A stretch of DNA of 64,000 nucleotides from contig CACIRC010000003.1 of the NCBI GenBank assembly GCA_902588895.1, forward strand, positions 1 through 64,000, in the 5' to 3' direction. This document shows positions 33,624-44,162 of this stretch, one piece after another. Each line of letters starts with the position of its first letter. Within the stretch, counting starts at the first letter, position 1. Made by a program: the position numbers and the translations under genes. Under the pieces are notes generated by a model that did not search any database, was not told where the DNA came from, and saw only the letters and a list, made by a program, of their open reading frames with translations. Origin of the DNA: an uncultured Pelagibacteraceae bacterium (lineage in GTDB: Bacteria > Pseudomonadota > Alphaproteobacteria > Pelagibacterales > Pelagibacteraceae).

Positions 33624-34172
33624 TTAATTAAATATTTTAGCACCTCTGGTCATAGCTACTGCCCCTGTTCTCGAAGTACTTATAAGTCCCAAAGGCTTTA
33701 ATTTTTTATTCATTACATCAATTTCTCTTCTTAAAGCAGTTATTTGAATTACTGCTGAAGATTTTGTTTCATCTAATATTACGGGATTAAATTTTTTACA
33801 AGCATTTAAACATTTTTCAATTTTATTTCTCTTACCCACAATTTTAAACAAAGCCATTTCCTTAAAAATCACGTCCTTGTCCTCTCTTTTAAATTCTGCA
33901 ACTTTATGAACAGGCACTAATTTGGTTAATTGAAGTCTTATTTGATCAATTACTTGAGGTGTCCCAGTAGTAACAATTGTTATTCTTGAAATATTTTTAA
34001 CTGCATCAACCTCTGCAACAGCTAGTGACTCGATGTTATAACCTCGACCAGAAAATAGACCAACTACTCTTGCAAGAACTCCAGCCTCATTATCTACCCA
34101 AATAACAAAAATGTACGTATCTGGTTTTTGTTTCTTCGTAGGTACGCTATAAGCTGATTTGGATTTAACCAT
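33624..34172 (-). CDS. ilvH: Acetolactate synthase small subunit
   Basis: ACT domain VDNEAGVLARVVGLFSGRGYNIESLAV. Confidence 0.95.
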   Translation of the reverse strand: MVKSKSAYSVPTKKQKPDTYIFVIWVDNEAGVLARVVGLFSGRGYNIESLAVAEVDAVKNISRITIVTTGTPQVIDQIRLQLTKLVPVHKVAEFKREDKDVIFKEMALFKIVGKRNKIEKCLNACKKFNPVILDETKSSAVIQITALRREIDVMNKKLKPLGLISTSRTGAVAMTRGAKIFN

Positions 34173-34177
34173 TTTGA

Positions 34178-35944
34178 TTATACTAAGGCTTTGCCTTTTC
34201 CTTTAATTTTATTTTCCTCTTGATCATTTGGACCTAAGATCATTTGGTTATGAGGTTTTCCAGATGGAATCATTGGAAAACAATTCTCGTTAGGATCAAC
34301 ATGACAATCAAATATAACAGGCCCATCGTAATCAATCATTTCTTGGATCTTATCATCAAGATCTGCTGGGTTATCTGCTTTAATTCCTTTGCATCCATAC
34401 GCTTCTGCCATTTTCATAAAATCAGGTAATGCTTCAGAATAACTTTCAGAATAATTTTTTTCATGAAGTAATTCCTGCCATTGTCTTACCATTCCCATAT
34501 ATTGATTATTTAAAATAAATATTTTTATAGGAAGATTATATTGAACTGCAGTAGACATTTCTTGCATAGTCATTAAAACTGAGGCTTCTCCAGCAATATC
34601 AATTACTAATTTTTCAGGATGAGCAATTTGAACACCGACTGCTGCAGGCAAACCATACCCCATAGTTCCTAAACCGCCAGATGTCATCCATCTGTTTGGT
34701 TTATTAAATTTATAGTGTTGAGCAGCCCACATTTGATGTTGTCCAACCTCGGTAGTAACATAAGTATCTTTATTTTTAGTTAATTCATAAAGTCTTTGAA
34801 CGGCATGTTGAGGTTTTATACTTTCATCACTATTTACAAAATTAAGAGAATCTTTTTCTCTCCATTTTTCAATTTGTTCCCACCATTTAGCTATATTTGA
34901 TTTATTTGACTTGCTGTGACCATTTTTTCTTTTAGCAATTGTTTTATTAATTTTACTTATTACACTCGTAACGTCTCCAACTATTGCAAGATCTACTTTG
35001 ATAATTTTGTTAATTGATGATGGATCTATATCAATATGAACCTTTGTTGAATTTGGTGAAAACTCATCAATTTTTCCAGTAATACGATCGTCAAATCTTG
35101 CGCCAATGTTAATTAATAGATCACAATCATGCATAGCATTATTTGCTTCATAAGTACCATGCATACCAAGCATTCCTAAAAATTGATTATCATCACCAGG
35201 GTATGCACCCAATCCTTGAAGTGTTGAAGTTATAGGAAAACCAGTTAGCTCAACAAATTCTCTTAAAGCCTGACTTGCTTTTGGTCCTGAATTAATTACT
35301 CCTCCACCACTATAAATTATTGGTTTTTTAGCTTTGCTTAATAATTTTACTAATTCATCAATTTGATCTTGAGAAAATTTATTATGGGATTTTACATTTA
35401 TTTTTTTTTCTTTATTTGGTTTTTTATATTTTGCTTTTGCAAACTGAATATCTTTTGGAATATCAATCAAAACCGGTCCAGGTCTTCCAGTTGTTGCAAC
35501 TCTAAAAGCTTCATGCATAACTTTTGAAAGATCATTTATATCTTTAACTAACCAATTATGTTTCGTACAAGGTCTTGTAATTCCCGTGGTGTCACATTCT
35601 TGAAATGCATCTGTTCCAATTAAATGTGTTGGAACTTGACCAGAAATACAAACTAATGGTACAGAGTCCATATAAGCATCTGTTAAAGCTGTAACAACAT
35701 TTGTTGCTCCAGGACCTGATGTAACTAAAACTACACCTGGTTTTCCTGATGATCTAGCATAACCTTCTGCCGCGTGACCAGCACCTTGTTCGTGTCTAAC
35801 CAAAATATGTTTTATAGAAGGATGGTTTTTTAATTCATCATAAATTGGTAACACTGCACCACCTGGATAGCCAAAGATATGTTCTACCTTTTGGTCCTCA
35901 AGACATTTGAATACAATTTCTGCTCCAGTTAATAATTTTGGCAT
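34178..35944 (-). CDS. ilvB: Acetolactate synthase large subunit
   Basis: ThDP enzyme: IFGYPGGAVLPIYDEL, GMLGMHGTYEANNAMHDCDLLINIGARFDDRITG. Confidence 0.96.
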   Translation of the reverse strand: MPKLLTGAEIVFKCLEDQKVEHIFGYPGGAVLPIYDELKNHPSIKHILVRHEQGAGHAAEGYARSSGKPGVVLVTSGPGATNVVTALTDAYMDSVPLVCISGQVPTHLIGTDAFQECDTTGITRPCTKHNWLVKDINDLSKVMHEAFRVATTGRPGPVLIDIPKDIQFAKAKYKKPNKEKKINVKSHNKFSQDQIDELVKLLSKAKKPIIYSGGGVINSGPKASQALREFVELTGFPITSTLQGLGAYPGDDNQFLGMLGMHGTYEANNAMHDCDLLINIGARFDDRITGKIDEFSPNSTKVHIDIDPSSINKIIKVDLAIVGDVTSVISKINKTIAKRKNGHSKSNKSNIAKWWEQIEKWREKDSLNFVNSDESIKPQHAVQRLYELTKNKDTYVTTEVGQHQMWAAQHYKFNKPNRWMTSGGLGTMGYGLPAAVGVQIAHPEKLVIDIAGEASVLMTMQEMSTAVQYNLPIKIFILNNQYMGMVRQWQELLHEKNYSESYSEALPDFMKMAEAYGCKGIKADNPADLDDKIQEMIDYDGPVIFDCHVDPNENCFPMIPSGKPHNQMILGPNDQEENKIKGKGKALV

Positions 35945-35996
35945 TAGGCAATCTAGCTGAAGTTGTGCTCATTGGTCAAGTTTAAGAATGAGTATT

Positions 35997-36905
35997 TTAA
36001 ATTTTTTTCAAAAAATTATTTATGTCTTGTGGCTTTAGCTTCATCCAGTTCATCATGTTGCCTCTAGCCCAAGTACTTTGTCTTTTGGCGTATTGTCTAG
36101 TTTTTATGGCTATTTTTTCTTTAGTATCATGCAAATCTTTTTGTTTTTTCAAATATTCTCTAATTTCATAAACTCCAATGGCCTTGTTAGCGCTTTTATC
36201 TTTTCTAACCCTTAGCTTTATGAAATTTTTTACTTCTTTTAGTGCTCCATTTTCTATCATCTCACTTGTTCTTACATTAATCCGCTCAATTAATTCTTGT
36301 CTAGGGTAATCAATGTAAACTTTAAAAAAATCATCTTCCATGAAGTTTGATTTTGTGTTTTTAAACCATTCATGTAGAGATTTTTTTGTAAACTTTTTTA
36401 CTTCATAAGCTCTGATAGATCTTTGAGTGTCTGTAGGGTTTATTTTTCCTATTGAGGATGGATCTAATTTTAATAGTTTTTCATAAAACTTCTTTTGTCC
36501 AAGTTTTTTTTGTAAATCTCTAATTTGAGTTCTTAATTTTAATGAAATATTTGGTATTTTAACTAAACCATCAGTTAAAGCTTTAAAGTATAAGCCTGTA
36601 CCCCCAACAAGAATTGGGGTTTTTTTTCTTTTTTGAACTTCACCAATTTTTTTAATTACTAGCTTAAGCCAATCACCTGTTGAAAAGTTTTTTGTAACAT
36701 TATGAAAACCATACAAATGATGTTTTATTTTCTGGTATTTTTTTGGATCTGGTCTAGCCGATAAAATTTTAAGCTGTTTGTATACTTGCATACTGTCTGC
36801 ATTAATAATTTCTCCATTAACTTTTTTTGCAAACTTAATTGCAAAACTTGATTTTCCTGAAGCTGTAGGACCAGATATTAATATAATCTTGGATTTTAAA
36901 TCCAT
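35997..36905 (-). CDS. miaA: tRNA dimethylallyltransferase
   Basis: SGPTASGKSSFAI, NADSMQVYKQL, GGTGLYFKAL. Confidence 0.95.
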   Translation of the reverse strand: MDLKSKIILISGPTASGKSSFAIKFAKKVNGEIINADSMQVYKQLKILSARPDPKKYQKIKHHLYGFHNVTKNFSTGDWLKLVIKKIGEVQKRKKTPILVGGTGLYFKALTDGLVKIPNISLKLRTQIRDLQKKLGQKKFYEKLLKLDPSSIGKINPTDTQRSIRAYEVKKFTKKSLHEWFKNTKSNFMEDDFFKVYIDYPRQELIERINVRTSEMIENGALKEVKNFIKLRVRKDKSANKAIGVYEIREYLKKQKDLHDTKEKIAIKTRQYAKRQSTWARGNMMNWMKLKPQDINNFLKKI

Positions 36906-36907
36906 TA

Positions 36908-38323
36908 TTAGTCTAGCTTAACACCAATGTATCGTCTTTGATTTTGATTATTATAGATTGCAAGTAAAACTGTCTTTTGATTTGAATTAAGAACTTCTTT
37001 AATAATATTTCTTAAGTCTTCAGCTGATCTGATTTTTTTCTTCTGAGCTTCAACAATAATACTATTGAGCTCTATTGAATTTGCTACAGGGCTGTTGTTT
37101 GCAATTTTTGTTATCACAAGTCCTGTTGTCTGATTTGGTAAATTTCTATTTTTAATATCTTCTTTAGTTAATGGTCTTACTGCAATTCTTAGACTTTCAA
37201 TTATTTCTTCATTATTTTGTTTTTGAGTTTCTTGATTTTTACTTATTTTAAAATCATCCGAAGTTTCTAATCTTCCCAAAATAACATTTTTGATAATCTC
37301 TTTTTTATCTCTCCAAACTTTAACTTCAACTTTTTTTCCAACTTCTGTTCTTGCTACAATAGCTGGAAGTTCTTTCATTTGGTTAATTGTTTCACCATTA
37401 AATTCTAAAATAATATCACCAGCTTGTATTCCTGCTTTTTCTGAAGGGCTGTTTTCAGCAACGCTTGCAACAAGTGCTCCTCTAGCTTTATCTAATTTTT
37501 CAACTTCAGCAATTTCTTTTGTAACATCTTGAATTCTAACACCCAGCCAACCTCTTTTTGTTTCGCCAAATTCAATTAATTGTTTAATTACAATTTGAGC
37601 GCTGTTTGATGGGATAGAGAATCCGATTCCAATAGAACCATTACGTCCAAGAATTGCGGTATTAATTCCAATTACATTTCCTTCCATATCAAACAGAGGC
37701 CCACCTGAATTTCCTGAGTTTATAGAAGCATCTGTTTGTATAAAATCTTCATATCTTGATAAGCCAATTGATCTATTTCTTGCTGATATTATTCCAGCTG
37801 TTACCGTTCCACCTAAGCCAAATGGATTTCCAATTGCAATTACCCAATCTCCAATTCTTGCTTTATCAGAGTCACCAAATGCTACAGGGATAAACTTTTC
37901 ATCTGTTTCTAATTTTAAAACAGCAATATCCATTAAAGGGTCAGCACCAAGAACCTTTGCTTTAAACTCTTGATCACCATTTACTCTAACAATAATGTCG
38001 TCTGCATCTTGGATAACGTGATTATTCGTAACCACAATTCCTTTCTCGTCTATTATAAACCCAGAACCTAAAGCAGCGGATTGCCTTTCCTGAGGTGTTC
38101 CAAATTCTTTAAACATGTCCTCAAAAGGAGACCCTGGAGGGAATTGAAAAGGAAAAGGATTGGCATTTGTTGTGATAGTGGTTGTTGTAGAAATGTTTAC
38201 AACAGATGGCATTAATTTTTCAGCCAGATCTGCAAATGATGCAGGAACTGGTTTAGAATTTACATTCAATGAAAAAGTAAATGAAATAACTAGCGTTAAG
38301 AATATAAGTTTAATCTTATTCAT
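36908..38323 (-). CDS. Do-like serine protease (DegP/DegQ family)
   Basis: Trypsin-like GNSGGPL, D-H-S triad, PDZ domains. Confidence 0.93.
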   Translation of the reverse strand: MNKIKLIFLTLVISFTFSLNVNSKPVPASFADLAEKLMPSVVNISTTTTITTNANPFPFQFPPGSPFEDMFKEFGTPQERQSAALGSGFIIDEKGIVVTNNHVIQDADDIIVRVNGDQEFKAKVLGADPLMDIAVLKLETDEKFIPVAFGDSDKARIGDWVIAIGNPFGLGGTVTAGIISARNRSIGLSRYEDFIQTDASINSGNSGGPLFDMEGNVIGINTAILGRNGSIGIGFSIPSNSAQIVIKQLIEFGETKRGWLGVRIQDVTKEIAEVEKLDKARGALVASVAENSPSEKAGIQAGDIILEFNGETINQMKELPAIVARTEVGKKVEVKVWRDKKEIIKNVILGRLETSDDFKISKNQETQKQNNEEIIESLRIAVRPLTKEDIKNRNLPNQTTGLVITKIANNSPVANSIELNSIIVEAQKKKIRSAEDLRNIIKEVLNSNQKTVLLAIYNNQNQRRYIGVKLD

Positions 38324-38324
38324 A

Positions 38325-38510
38325 TTAGCTCTTAATAAAATAAATAATTATAAAACCTATTAGTGCAAAAATAAGTCCACCTGATCTAAGCTGACTATCT
38401 TTAACAAGTTCTAATTTTTTCAACATACTTTTCATTTTTGCTGGAAATAAGGCGTACAAAATTCCTTCAATAAATAAGAAAAGACCAAAAGCTATAACTA
38501 GCTCACGCAT
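38325..38510 (-). CDS. DUF2065 family small membrane protein
   Basis: 61 aa, two TM; hflC-DUF2065-degP arrangement common in Alphaproteobacteria. Confidence 0.8.
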   Translation of the reverse strand: MRELVIAFGLFLFIEGILYALFPAKMKSMLKKLELVKDSQLRSGGLIFALIGFIIIYFIKS

Positions 38511-38517
38511 TTAAGAA

Positions 38518-39390
38518 TTATTGTTGGATTTCAGGTTTAATATTTCCAAAAAATTTAAAAAATTCACTATCAGGTGATAAAATTAAAGAAGTTTCACCAC
38601 CAATAAGAGCTTTTTCATATGCTTGCATAGCTCTATAGAAAGCAAAAAATTCTGGATCTTGACCAAAGGCGTCAGCAAATATTTTATTTCTTTCTCCATC
38701 ACCTTCCCCTTTCATAATCTCAGATTGTTTTTGAGCATCTGCTAAAATTACAGTAACTTCTTTGTCCGCAGTTGATGTAATCGTAACTGCCATCTCTGCT
38801 CCTTTTGCTCTAAATTCTTTTGCTTCTCTCTCTCTTTCAGTTTGCATTCTTCTATAAATTGCATCACTGTTAGCCTGAGGTAGATCTGCTCTTTTAATTC
38901 TAACATCAACAATATTAATTCCAAAGTTTTGTGCTTCGTTATTAACACCCTCTTTAATTAAAGCCATTTGCTTAGATCTATCTTTAGATAATAATGTTTG
39001 TAATTCTTCTTGACCTAGTACATTTCTAATTCTTGAATTTATAATTGTTGATAATCTTGACCTTGCAACTCTTTCATTTCCAACTGAAATATAAAACTTA
39101 AGTGGATCAACTATCTTAAATCTTGCAAATGCATCCACAATTAATCGTTTTTGATCTGATGCAATAACCTCTTCTGGTGGAGCATCTAAGTTTAAAATTC
39201 TTTTATCTAAATAAACAACGTTTTGAATGAAAGGAATTTTAAAGTTTAATCCTGGTTTCATTATAATTCTTTTTGGATCACCAAATTGAAGAATAATTGC
39301 TTGATTAACCTCTTTTACAATAATTATTGATAAAAAAGCTACTACACCAATTGCAACTAATACTCCTGCTAAAATTTTTCCAGCTTTCAT
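38518..39390 (-). CDS. hflC: Protease modulator HflC
   Basis: SPFH/band 7 domain; synteny with hflK. Confidence 0.93.
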   Translation of the reverse strand: MKAGKILAGVLVAIGVVAFLSIIIVKEVNQAIILQFGDPKRIIMKPGLNFKIPFIQNVVYLDKRILNLDAPPEEVIASDQKRLIVDAFARFKIVDPLKFYISVGNERVARSRLSTIINSRIRNVLGQEELQTLLSKDRSKQMALIKEGVNNEAQNFGINIVDVRIKRADLPQANSDAIYRRMQTEREREAKEFRAKGAEMAVTITSTADKEVTVILADAQKQSEIMKGEGDGERNKIFADAFGQDPEFFAFYRAMQAYEKALIGGETSLILSPDSEFFKFFGNIKPEIQQ

Positions 39391-39391
39391 T

Positions 39392-40492
39392 TTAATTTGT
39401 CGCTTTCTTTTTTAATTCAGGCAAAGGTAAGTATGGAACTACCCCTGAACCTGCATTTTTTTCTATAATTACTTTATCTATATCAGCTAAAACTTTCTCC
39501 ATAGTTTCTAAATACATTCTTTCTTGAGTAACTACTTTAGCATTTTTATACTCGTTATAGATTGCTATGAATCTACTTGCTTCACCCTCTGCTTTAGCAA
39601 CAACCTCTTTCTTGTACGCTTCTGCTGCTTGTAAAATTTTTTGCGCTTCCCCTCGTGCTCTTGGAATTACATCATTTGCGTAAGCTTCAGCTTCGTTTTT
39701 AGATCTTTCCATATCTGCTCTTGCAGCCTGTACATCTCTAAATGCGTCAATTACTTGATCAGGTGGGTCAGCCTTTTGCGTTTGAACTTGTGTAATTTGA
39801 ATTCCACTTTCGTAATCATCTAATATACTTTGTATTATATTTTGTGTCTCAACCTCAATTTTAGATCTACCTTCTGTTAAAATTGGTTGAATATCACTTT
39901 TTGCAATCACTTCCCTCATCGCAGTTTCAGCAGCTGCTTTAACTGTGCCTTCTGGGTCTTGAATTTTAAATAAAAAATTACCAGCATCTTTAATTACCCA
40001 AAAAACTGAAAAGTCTATATTTACTATATTCTCGTCTCCAGTTAACATCAAACTTTCTTGTGGTACATCAGCAACCCCACCACCTGTAGAAAAACCACTG
40101 TCTCTTTCTGATCTAAATCCTATATCCATTCGATTAACCTTAGTAACTTTTGGTGTTTGAACAGTTTCAACTGGAAAAGGTATGTGATAGTTCAAACCAG
40201 GCTGTGTAGTTTTTACAAACTTACCAAATCTTAATACAACACCTTGTTCATCGGGTAATACTCTATAAAGTCCGCTCGCTAACCATACAAAAACTAAAAT
40301 TAATAAAATTAGACTTATTGATTTACCTCCTGAAGATTTTCCACCAGGTAAAAATCTTTTAATTTTATCTTGAAGGTCTCTAATTAATGCGTCGACATTT
40401 GGTGGTGTGGGACCTCTACCTGATCCATTACCACTACCACCTCCACCAGGAGGTGCTCCCCAAGGACTTTGACCTTTAAAATCGTCTGACAT
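39392..40492 (-). CDS. hflK: FtsH protease activity modulator HflK
   Basis: Gly-rich N-terminus SPWGAPPGGGGSG, band 7 domain. Confidence 0.93.
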   Translation of the reverse strand: MSDDFKGQSPWGAPPGGGGSGNGSGRGPTPPNVDALIRDLQDKIKRFLPGGKSSGGKSISLILLILVFVWLASGLYRVLPDEQGVVLRFGKFVKTTQPGLNYHIPFPVETVQTPKVTKVNRMDIGFRSERDSGFSTGGGVADVPQESLMLTGDENIVNIDFSVFWVIKDAGNFLFKIQDPEGTVKAAAETAMREVIAKSDIQPILTEGRSKIEVETQNIIQSILDDYESGIQITQVQTQKADPPDQVIDAFRDVQAARADMERSKNEAEAYANDVIPRARGEAQKILQAAEAYKKEVVAKAEGEASRFIAIYNEYKNAKVVTQERMYLETMEKVLADIDKVIIEKNAGSGVVPYLPLPELKKKATN

Positions 40493-40543
40493 ATGCCAAA
40501 GTATATAGTGTCTTTATTACAAAAAACAAGTAATGATACTTTT

Positions 40544-41368
40544 ATGACTGATAAAAAACCTGAACTTAGTGCCGCAATGAAAAGTAAGCTAGAGCCTAAA
40601 AAATTCACTAAAAATCCTATTCTTGGAACTAAGTTTACAATTGCAATCTCTAGCGCAAAAGGTGGTGTTGGAAAATCTACATTTGCAACGAATCTTGCTT
40701 TAGCTTTAAAAAAAATTGGATGCAAAGTTGGTCTTTTAGATGCAGATATTTATGGTCCATCAATTCCTAAAATGTTTGATATTAATGAAAAACCAAAAAG
40801 CGATGGTCAAAAATTAGATCCAATTACAAAATATGACATTCAATGTATGTCGATTGGTTTTTTAGCTGATCAACAAACTCCAATGATATGGCGTGGTCCT
40901 ATGGTAACAAGTGCAATTAAAACCTTCACCCAAAAAGTGAATTGGAAAGATTTGGATTTTATTATTGTTGATATGCCGCCTGGAACTGGTGACACTCAAC
41001 TTACCTTTTCTCAAGAAATTAAAATGGATGGTGCAATAATTGTAAGCACACCTCAAGAAGTAGCTCTTTTAGACGTGAAAAGAGGAATTAAAATGTTTGA
41101 TAAACTTGGAGTAAAAATTTTAGGTTTAGTTGATAACATGAGTTTTTTCATCGGAGACGATGGAAAAAAATATAAAATTTTTGGAGAAGGTGGAGTTAAA
41201 AAAACAGCAGAAGAATTTAAAAAAGAATTTTTGGGTGAAATTCCAATTAATCCTGAAGTTGGCAAAACTGGAGATGAAGGAAAGCCAATTGTGGAAGCTA
41301 GCCCTGAGCATGAAATTTCTAAAATATATTTAAATTTTGCTGAAAAAATTAAATCAACTTATCTTTAA
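40544..41368 (+). CDS. Mrp/ApbC family Fe-S cluster carrier ATPase
   Basis: [28 protein letters not shown]; start set at MTDKKPEL because the 40493 ATG abuts hflK start (CATATG). Confidence 0.92.
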   Translation: MTDKKPELSAAMKSKLEPKKFTKNPILGTKFTIAISSAKGGVGKSTFATNLALALKKIGCKVGLLDADIYGPSIPKMFDINEKPKSDGQKLDPITKYDIQCMSIGFLADQQTPMIWRGPMVTSAIKTFTQKVNWKDLDFIIVDMPPGTGDTQLTFSQEIKMDGAIIVSTPQEVALLDVKRGIKMFDKLGVKILGLVDNMSFFIGDDGKKYKIFGEGGVKKTAEEFKKEFLGEIPINPEVGKTGDEGKPIVEASPEHEISKIYLNFAEKIKSTYL

Positions 41369-42296
41369 GTTCAAAAGCAATCATTAATTCATTCCACTCT
41401 CTTTTAGAAAGCCCAGAACTTTCAACATCTACATTTTCACCTCTGATAAGTTTTTGAATAATTAATTTTCCTTTTGCAGAAACCTCAGTTCCACCAACTC
41501 TATAATCCATAAAAGCATCATAAGTTGTAGGAACCCATTTTTTTACAGTATCCAGCATTATGTCAGCATAAACTCTAATTTCATATTGAGCATGACTATC
41601 AGCTCTTAATCTTAAAAAATTCATAAGGTTTAAAAGATCAGTTTTCCAATACCATTGGGTATATGTGTTTAAAGTCAAATTCATTCTTGCAAGTTCTCTT
41701 GCTAAACCTTTCTTATTTTCATCAATGGTTGTCCCATCAAACCTTTCATTAAGCATAGTCTCATAATTATCATAAGTTCTCTCTGCATCACTTTTTAAAA
41801 GTTCTAAAACTTCCTCTGCCTGTTTCCCTTTCAATACATCTCCTCTACCTTGTCTATTACTGGTAGATTGGGCGGCTAGGTTATCTTGAGTGGGTAAATA
41901 AAATTCTTTATCTAAAATTGAATATCTTGCAGAATATTCATTAACATTAGCAGTTCTATGTCTAATCCATTGTCGAGCAATAAAAATTGGTAACTTTATA
42001 TGGTATTTTATTTCACACATCTCAAATGGAGTACTGTGCCAATGCCTCATTAAGTATTTGATTAATCCTTTATCAGTTGAAACCTTTTTTGTTCCTTTTC
42101 CATAAGAAACTCTTGCTGATTGAACAATTGAGGTATCATCCCCCATATAATCAACTACTCGGACAAAGCCATGATCTAACGCAGGAATTGCCTCAAAAAG
42201 AATACTCTCAAGCTCAGATACCGTAACTCTTTTAGTTTGACTGCTTTGAGATTGTTGATTTTTTATTTCTTCTCGTTGTTCTTTGGTTAATTTCAT
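41349..42296 (-). CDS. thyX: FAD-dependent thymidylate synthase
   Basis: RHSTPFEM-like [29 protein letters not shown]; start at MKLTKEQ, not the 42419 ATG that lies inside tmRNA. Confidence 0.94.
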   Translation of the reverse strand: MKLTKEQREEIKNQQSQSSQTKRVTVSELESILFEAIPALDHGFVRVVDYMGDDTSIVQSARVSYGKGTKKVSTDKGLIKYLMRHWHSTPFEMCEIKYHIKLPIFIARQWIRHRTANVNEYSARYSILDKEFYLPTQDNLAAQSTSNRQGRGDVLKGKQAEEVLELLKSDAERTYDNYETMLNERFDGTTIDENKKGLARELARMNLTLNTYTQWYWKTDLLNLMNFLRLRADSHAQYEIRVYADIMLDTVKKWVPTTYDAFMDYRVGGTEVSAKGKLIIQKLIRGENVDVESSGLSKREWNELMIAFELKDKLI

Positions 42297-42339
42297 GATT
42301 GTTATTGAATCTATTGTAATTACTTTTATATTAATAACG

Positions 42340-42600
42340 TTGGTTTTCCAACTACGACGATAAACGAATTTCGTAATAACCATTGCGGACGTGGGGGCAG
42401 TACCCACCACCTCCACCATTACAACTTATGGGGGTGAACTAGATTCGACGGGTGACTAAAGGCTATTCTTTCGTTCGGGATTGTTCCACCGTAACGGGCT
42501 AATTTATAATTGCTAACGAAAGTTATGCACTTGCTGCCTAATTAACTTAGTTAATTAAGCAAACGGGGTATGGGGCACCTGGCAACAGAACGCCCCTTTT
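42340..42600 (+). ncRNA. ssrA: Circularly permuted two-piece tmRNA (acceptor piece upstream, coding piece downstream)
   Basis: Acceptor: GCGGACGTGGGGGCAGTACCCACCACCTCCACCA ending 42418; 11-nt spacer; coding piece GGGGGTGAACTAGATTCGACGGG from 42430; GGGGGTG pairs with CACCTCC; tag GCT AAC GAA AGT TAT GCA CTT GCT GCC TAA (42512-42541). 5' boundary approximate. Confidence 0.93.
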
Positions 42601-42602
42601 TA
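42572..42602 (+). terminator. Intrinsic terminator of tmRNA
   Basis: GGGGC-ACCTGGCAACAGAAC-GCCCC (inner CTG-GCAA-CAG) followed by TTTTT. Confidence 0.75.
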
Positions 42603-42692
42603 ATTAAAACATCATATTTCTCAACAGCTATTTTTTTCAAAAGTCAAATGAGGTCTGAAAACAATATTAAGACGATATTTGGAGTGTAGGCT

Positions 42693-44099
42693 TTAGTTTT
42701 CATTTAGATTTATTACTCCGATAGATGCAGTATTTTCCATAAATAAATATAATTTATTGTCATTAAATCCTAAATCTCTAATTCTTTCAAATACTTTAAC
42801 TCTATCCAGATTAATTATTTCTCTTTGTTCATTTAATTTAAAAAAATAAAGAGATTTATCTCTCAATGAACTTACAGCATATTTATTTTGTCCAATTTTA
42901 GTTATTTCTGAAATTCCAATTGAAGGAACAAATGATTTTAATGGTTCAATAAAACCGTATTTACTATGAGATTTATACAAAGGGTATTTTTTATATTTTT
43001 TCTCATTCGCTTTATTCTTTCCTCCATAATGTTCACCAGCAGATACGATCGCCCAACCATAATTTAATAGTTCATTTTCATTATTTTTATCGACTTCAAT
43101 TAAATTAATTTCATCACCACCTTGAGGTCCGTGTTCAGTTTCTAATACAAAATTGTTTTCCTTATCAAAATATAATCCTTGTGGATTTCTATGACCAATT
43201 GAAACAATTTTATAACTTGAATTGTTAATGTTAATCTTAATTATTTTTCCATTTACGCTTTCTTTTTCTTGAGCAAGAAATCTACTATAATAGTCACCAA
43301 CTGATAATAAAATATGATTATTATCAAAATTAGTAATTCTTCCCCCAGCCTGATGAAGACCAAATTCGCCATCTACATTATTAAAAGAATGAATACATTC
43401 TTTAGGTGAGAACAATCTATTAAAATTAATATTTTCATAATTTATATCACCATAAATTATACTTGTATTCCAACAATCTTTAGTAATTTCCTCAGTATAA
43501 GAAATAAAAATTTTATTTTTAATAATCTTTAAATCCTTTAATGAAGACGCTCTATCTTTATTAAATTGTTCTAAACCTATGAATTCATTAATGTTATTTT
43601 TTATTTGTTTAAACTTTACTTCATCAGTAGTAAGATTTTTTCTAAATGCTAAAACACCACGAGAAGATAAAATGAATATATTGTCTTCATGAAAATCAAT
43701 ATAACCACTTCCAGGTAGTGTGAGGAGTACTCCACTGTAAAATCCTGAATTTAATTTATATTTTTTTAAAGTTTTATTATTTGATAATTTAATACTACTT
43801 TCAAATATTTTAATGTCAGTATTACTTTCTTTTTTTGCTAATTCTAAATTTATCATATATGGTTTTATAGAATCTATAAACTGCTTTTGTTCAGATATCC
43901 TACGCTCTTGTACATTTATTAATTTATAAGGAAAAAAATATTTCTTTATAAGCTGTCTGTGTTCTTTGTTTTTAATAATGGTTTTAAATTTGATAAATCT
44001 ATCATCATCAATAGTTAAATTTATTAAAAAATAACTACTTACAATAACAATTATGCTTAGTAGAAGTATTGAAAGTATTATATTACGTTTTTTTTTCAT
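42693..44099 (-). CDS. Glucose/sorbosone dehydrogenase (PQQ-dependent sugar dehydrogenase-like) family, membrane-anchored or secreted
   Basis: GHRNPQGLYFDKENNFVLETEHGPQGGDEINLI...NYGWAIVSAGEHYGG; N-terminal TM segment. Confidence 0.85.
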   Translation of the reverse strand: MKKKRNIILSILLLSIIVIVSSYFLINLTIDDDRFIKFKTIIKNKEHRQLIKKYFFPYKLINVQERRISEQKQFIDSIKPYMINLELAKKESNTDIKIFESSIKLSNNKTLKKYKLNSGFYSGVLLTLPGSGYIDFHEDNIFILSSRGVLAFRKNLTTDEVKFKQIKNNINEFIGLEQFNKDRASSLKDLKIIKNKIFISYTEEITKDCWNTSIIYGDINYENINFNRLFSPKECIHSFNNVDGEFGLHQAGGRITNFDNNHILLSVGDYYSRFLAQEKESVNGKIIKININNSSYKIVSIGHRNPQGLYFDKENNFVLETEHGPQGGDEINLIEVDKNNENELLNYGWAIVSAGEHYGGKNKANEKKYKKYPLYKSHSKYGFIEPLKSFVPSIGISEITKIGQNKYAVSSLRDKSLYFFKLNEQREIINLDRVKVFERIRDLGFNDNKLYLFMENTASIGVINLNEN

Positions 44100-44162
44100 T
44101 TAGTTATTTCAAAAATTTAAGTGTACTGAAAATAGTGAAATTAAATTATCTTAATTATTCAA

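Noticed and set aside
36602-36627. Terminator-like CCCCAA...TTGGGG-T8 inside miaA (+ strand)
   Set aside because: The bases encode the conserved MiaA motif KKTPILVGGTG; no + strand gene precedes it, so likely coincidental
40493-40543. 17-aa N-terminal extension of Mrp starting at CATATG
   Set aside because: Would leave no promoter space with hflK; the MTDKKPEL start better fits the family
40384-40725. 113-aa ORF overlapping hflK/mrp starts
   Set aside because: Antisense/out-of-frame to two well-supported genes; no family resemblance
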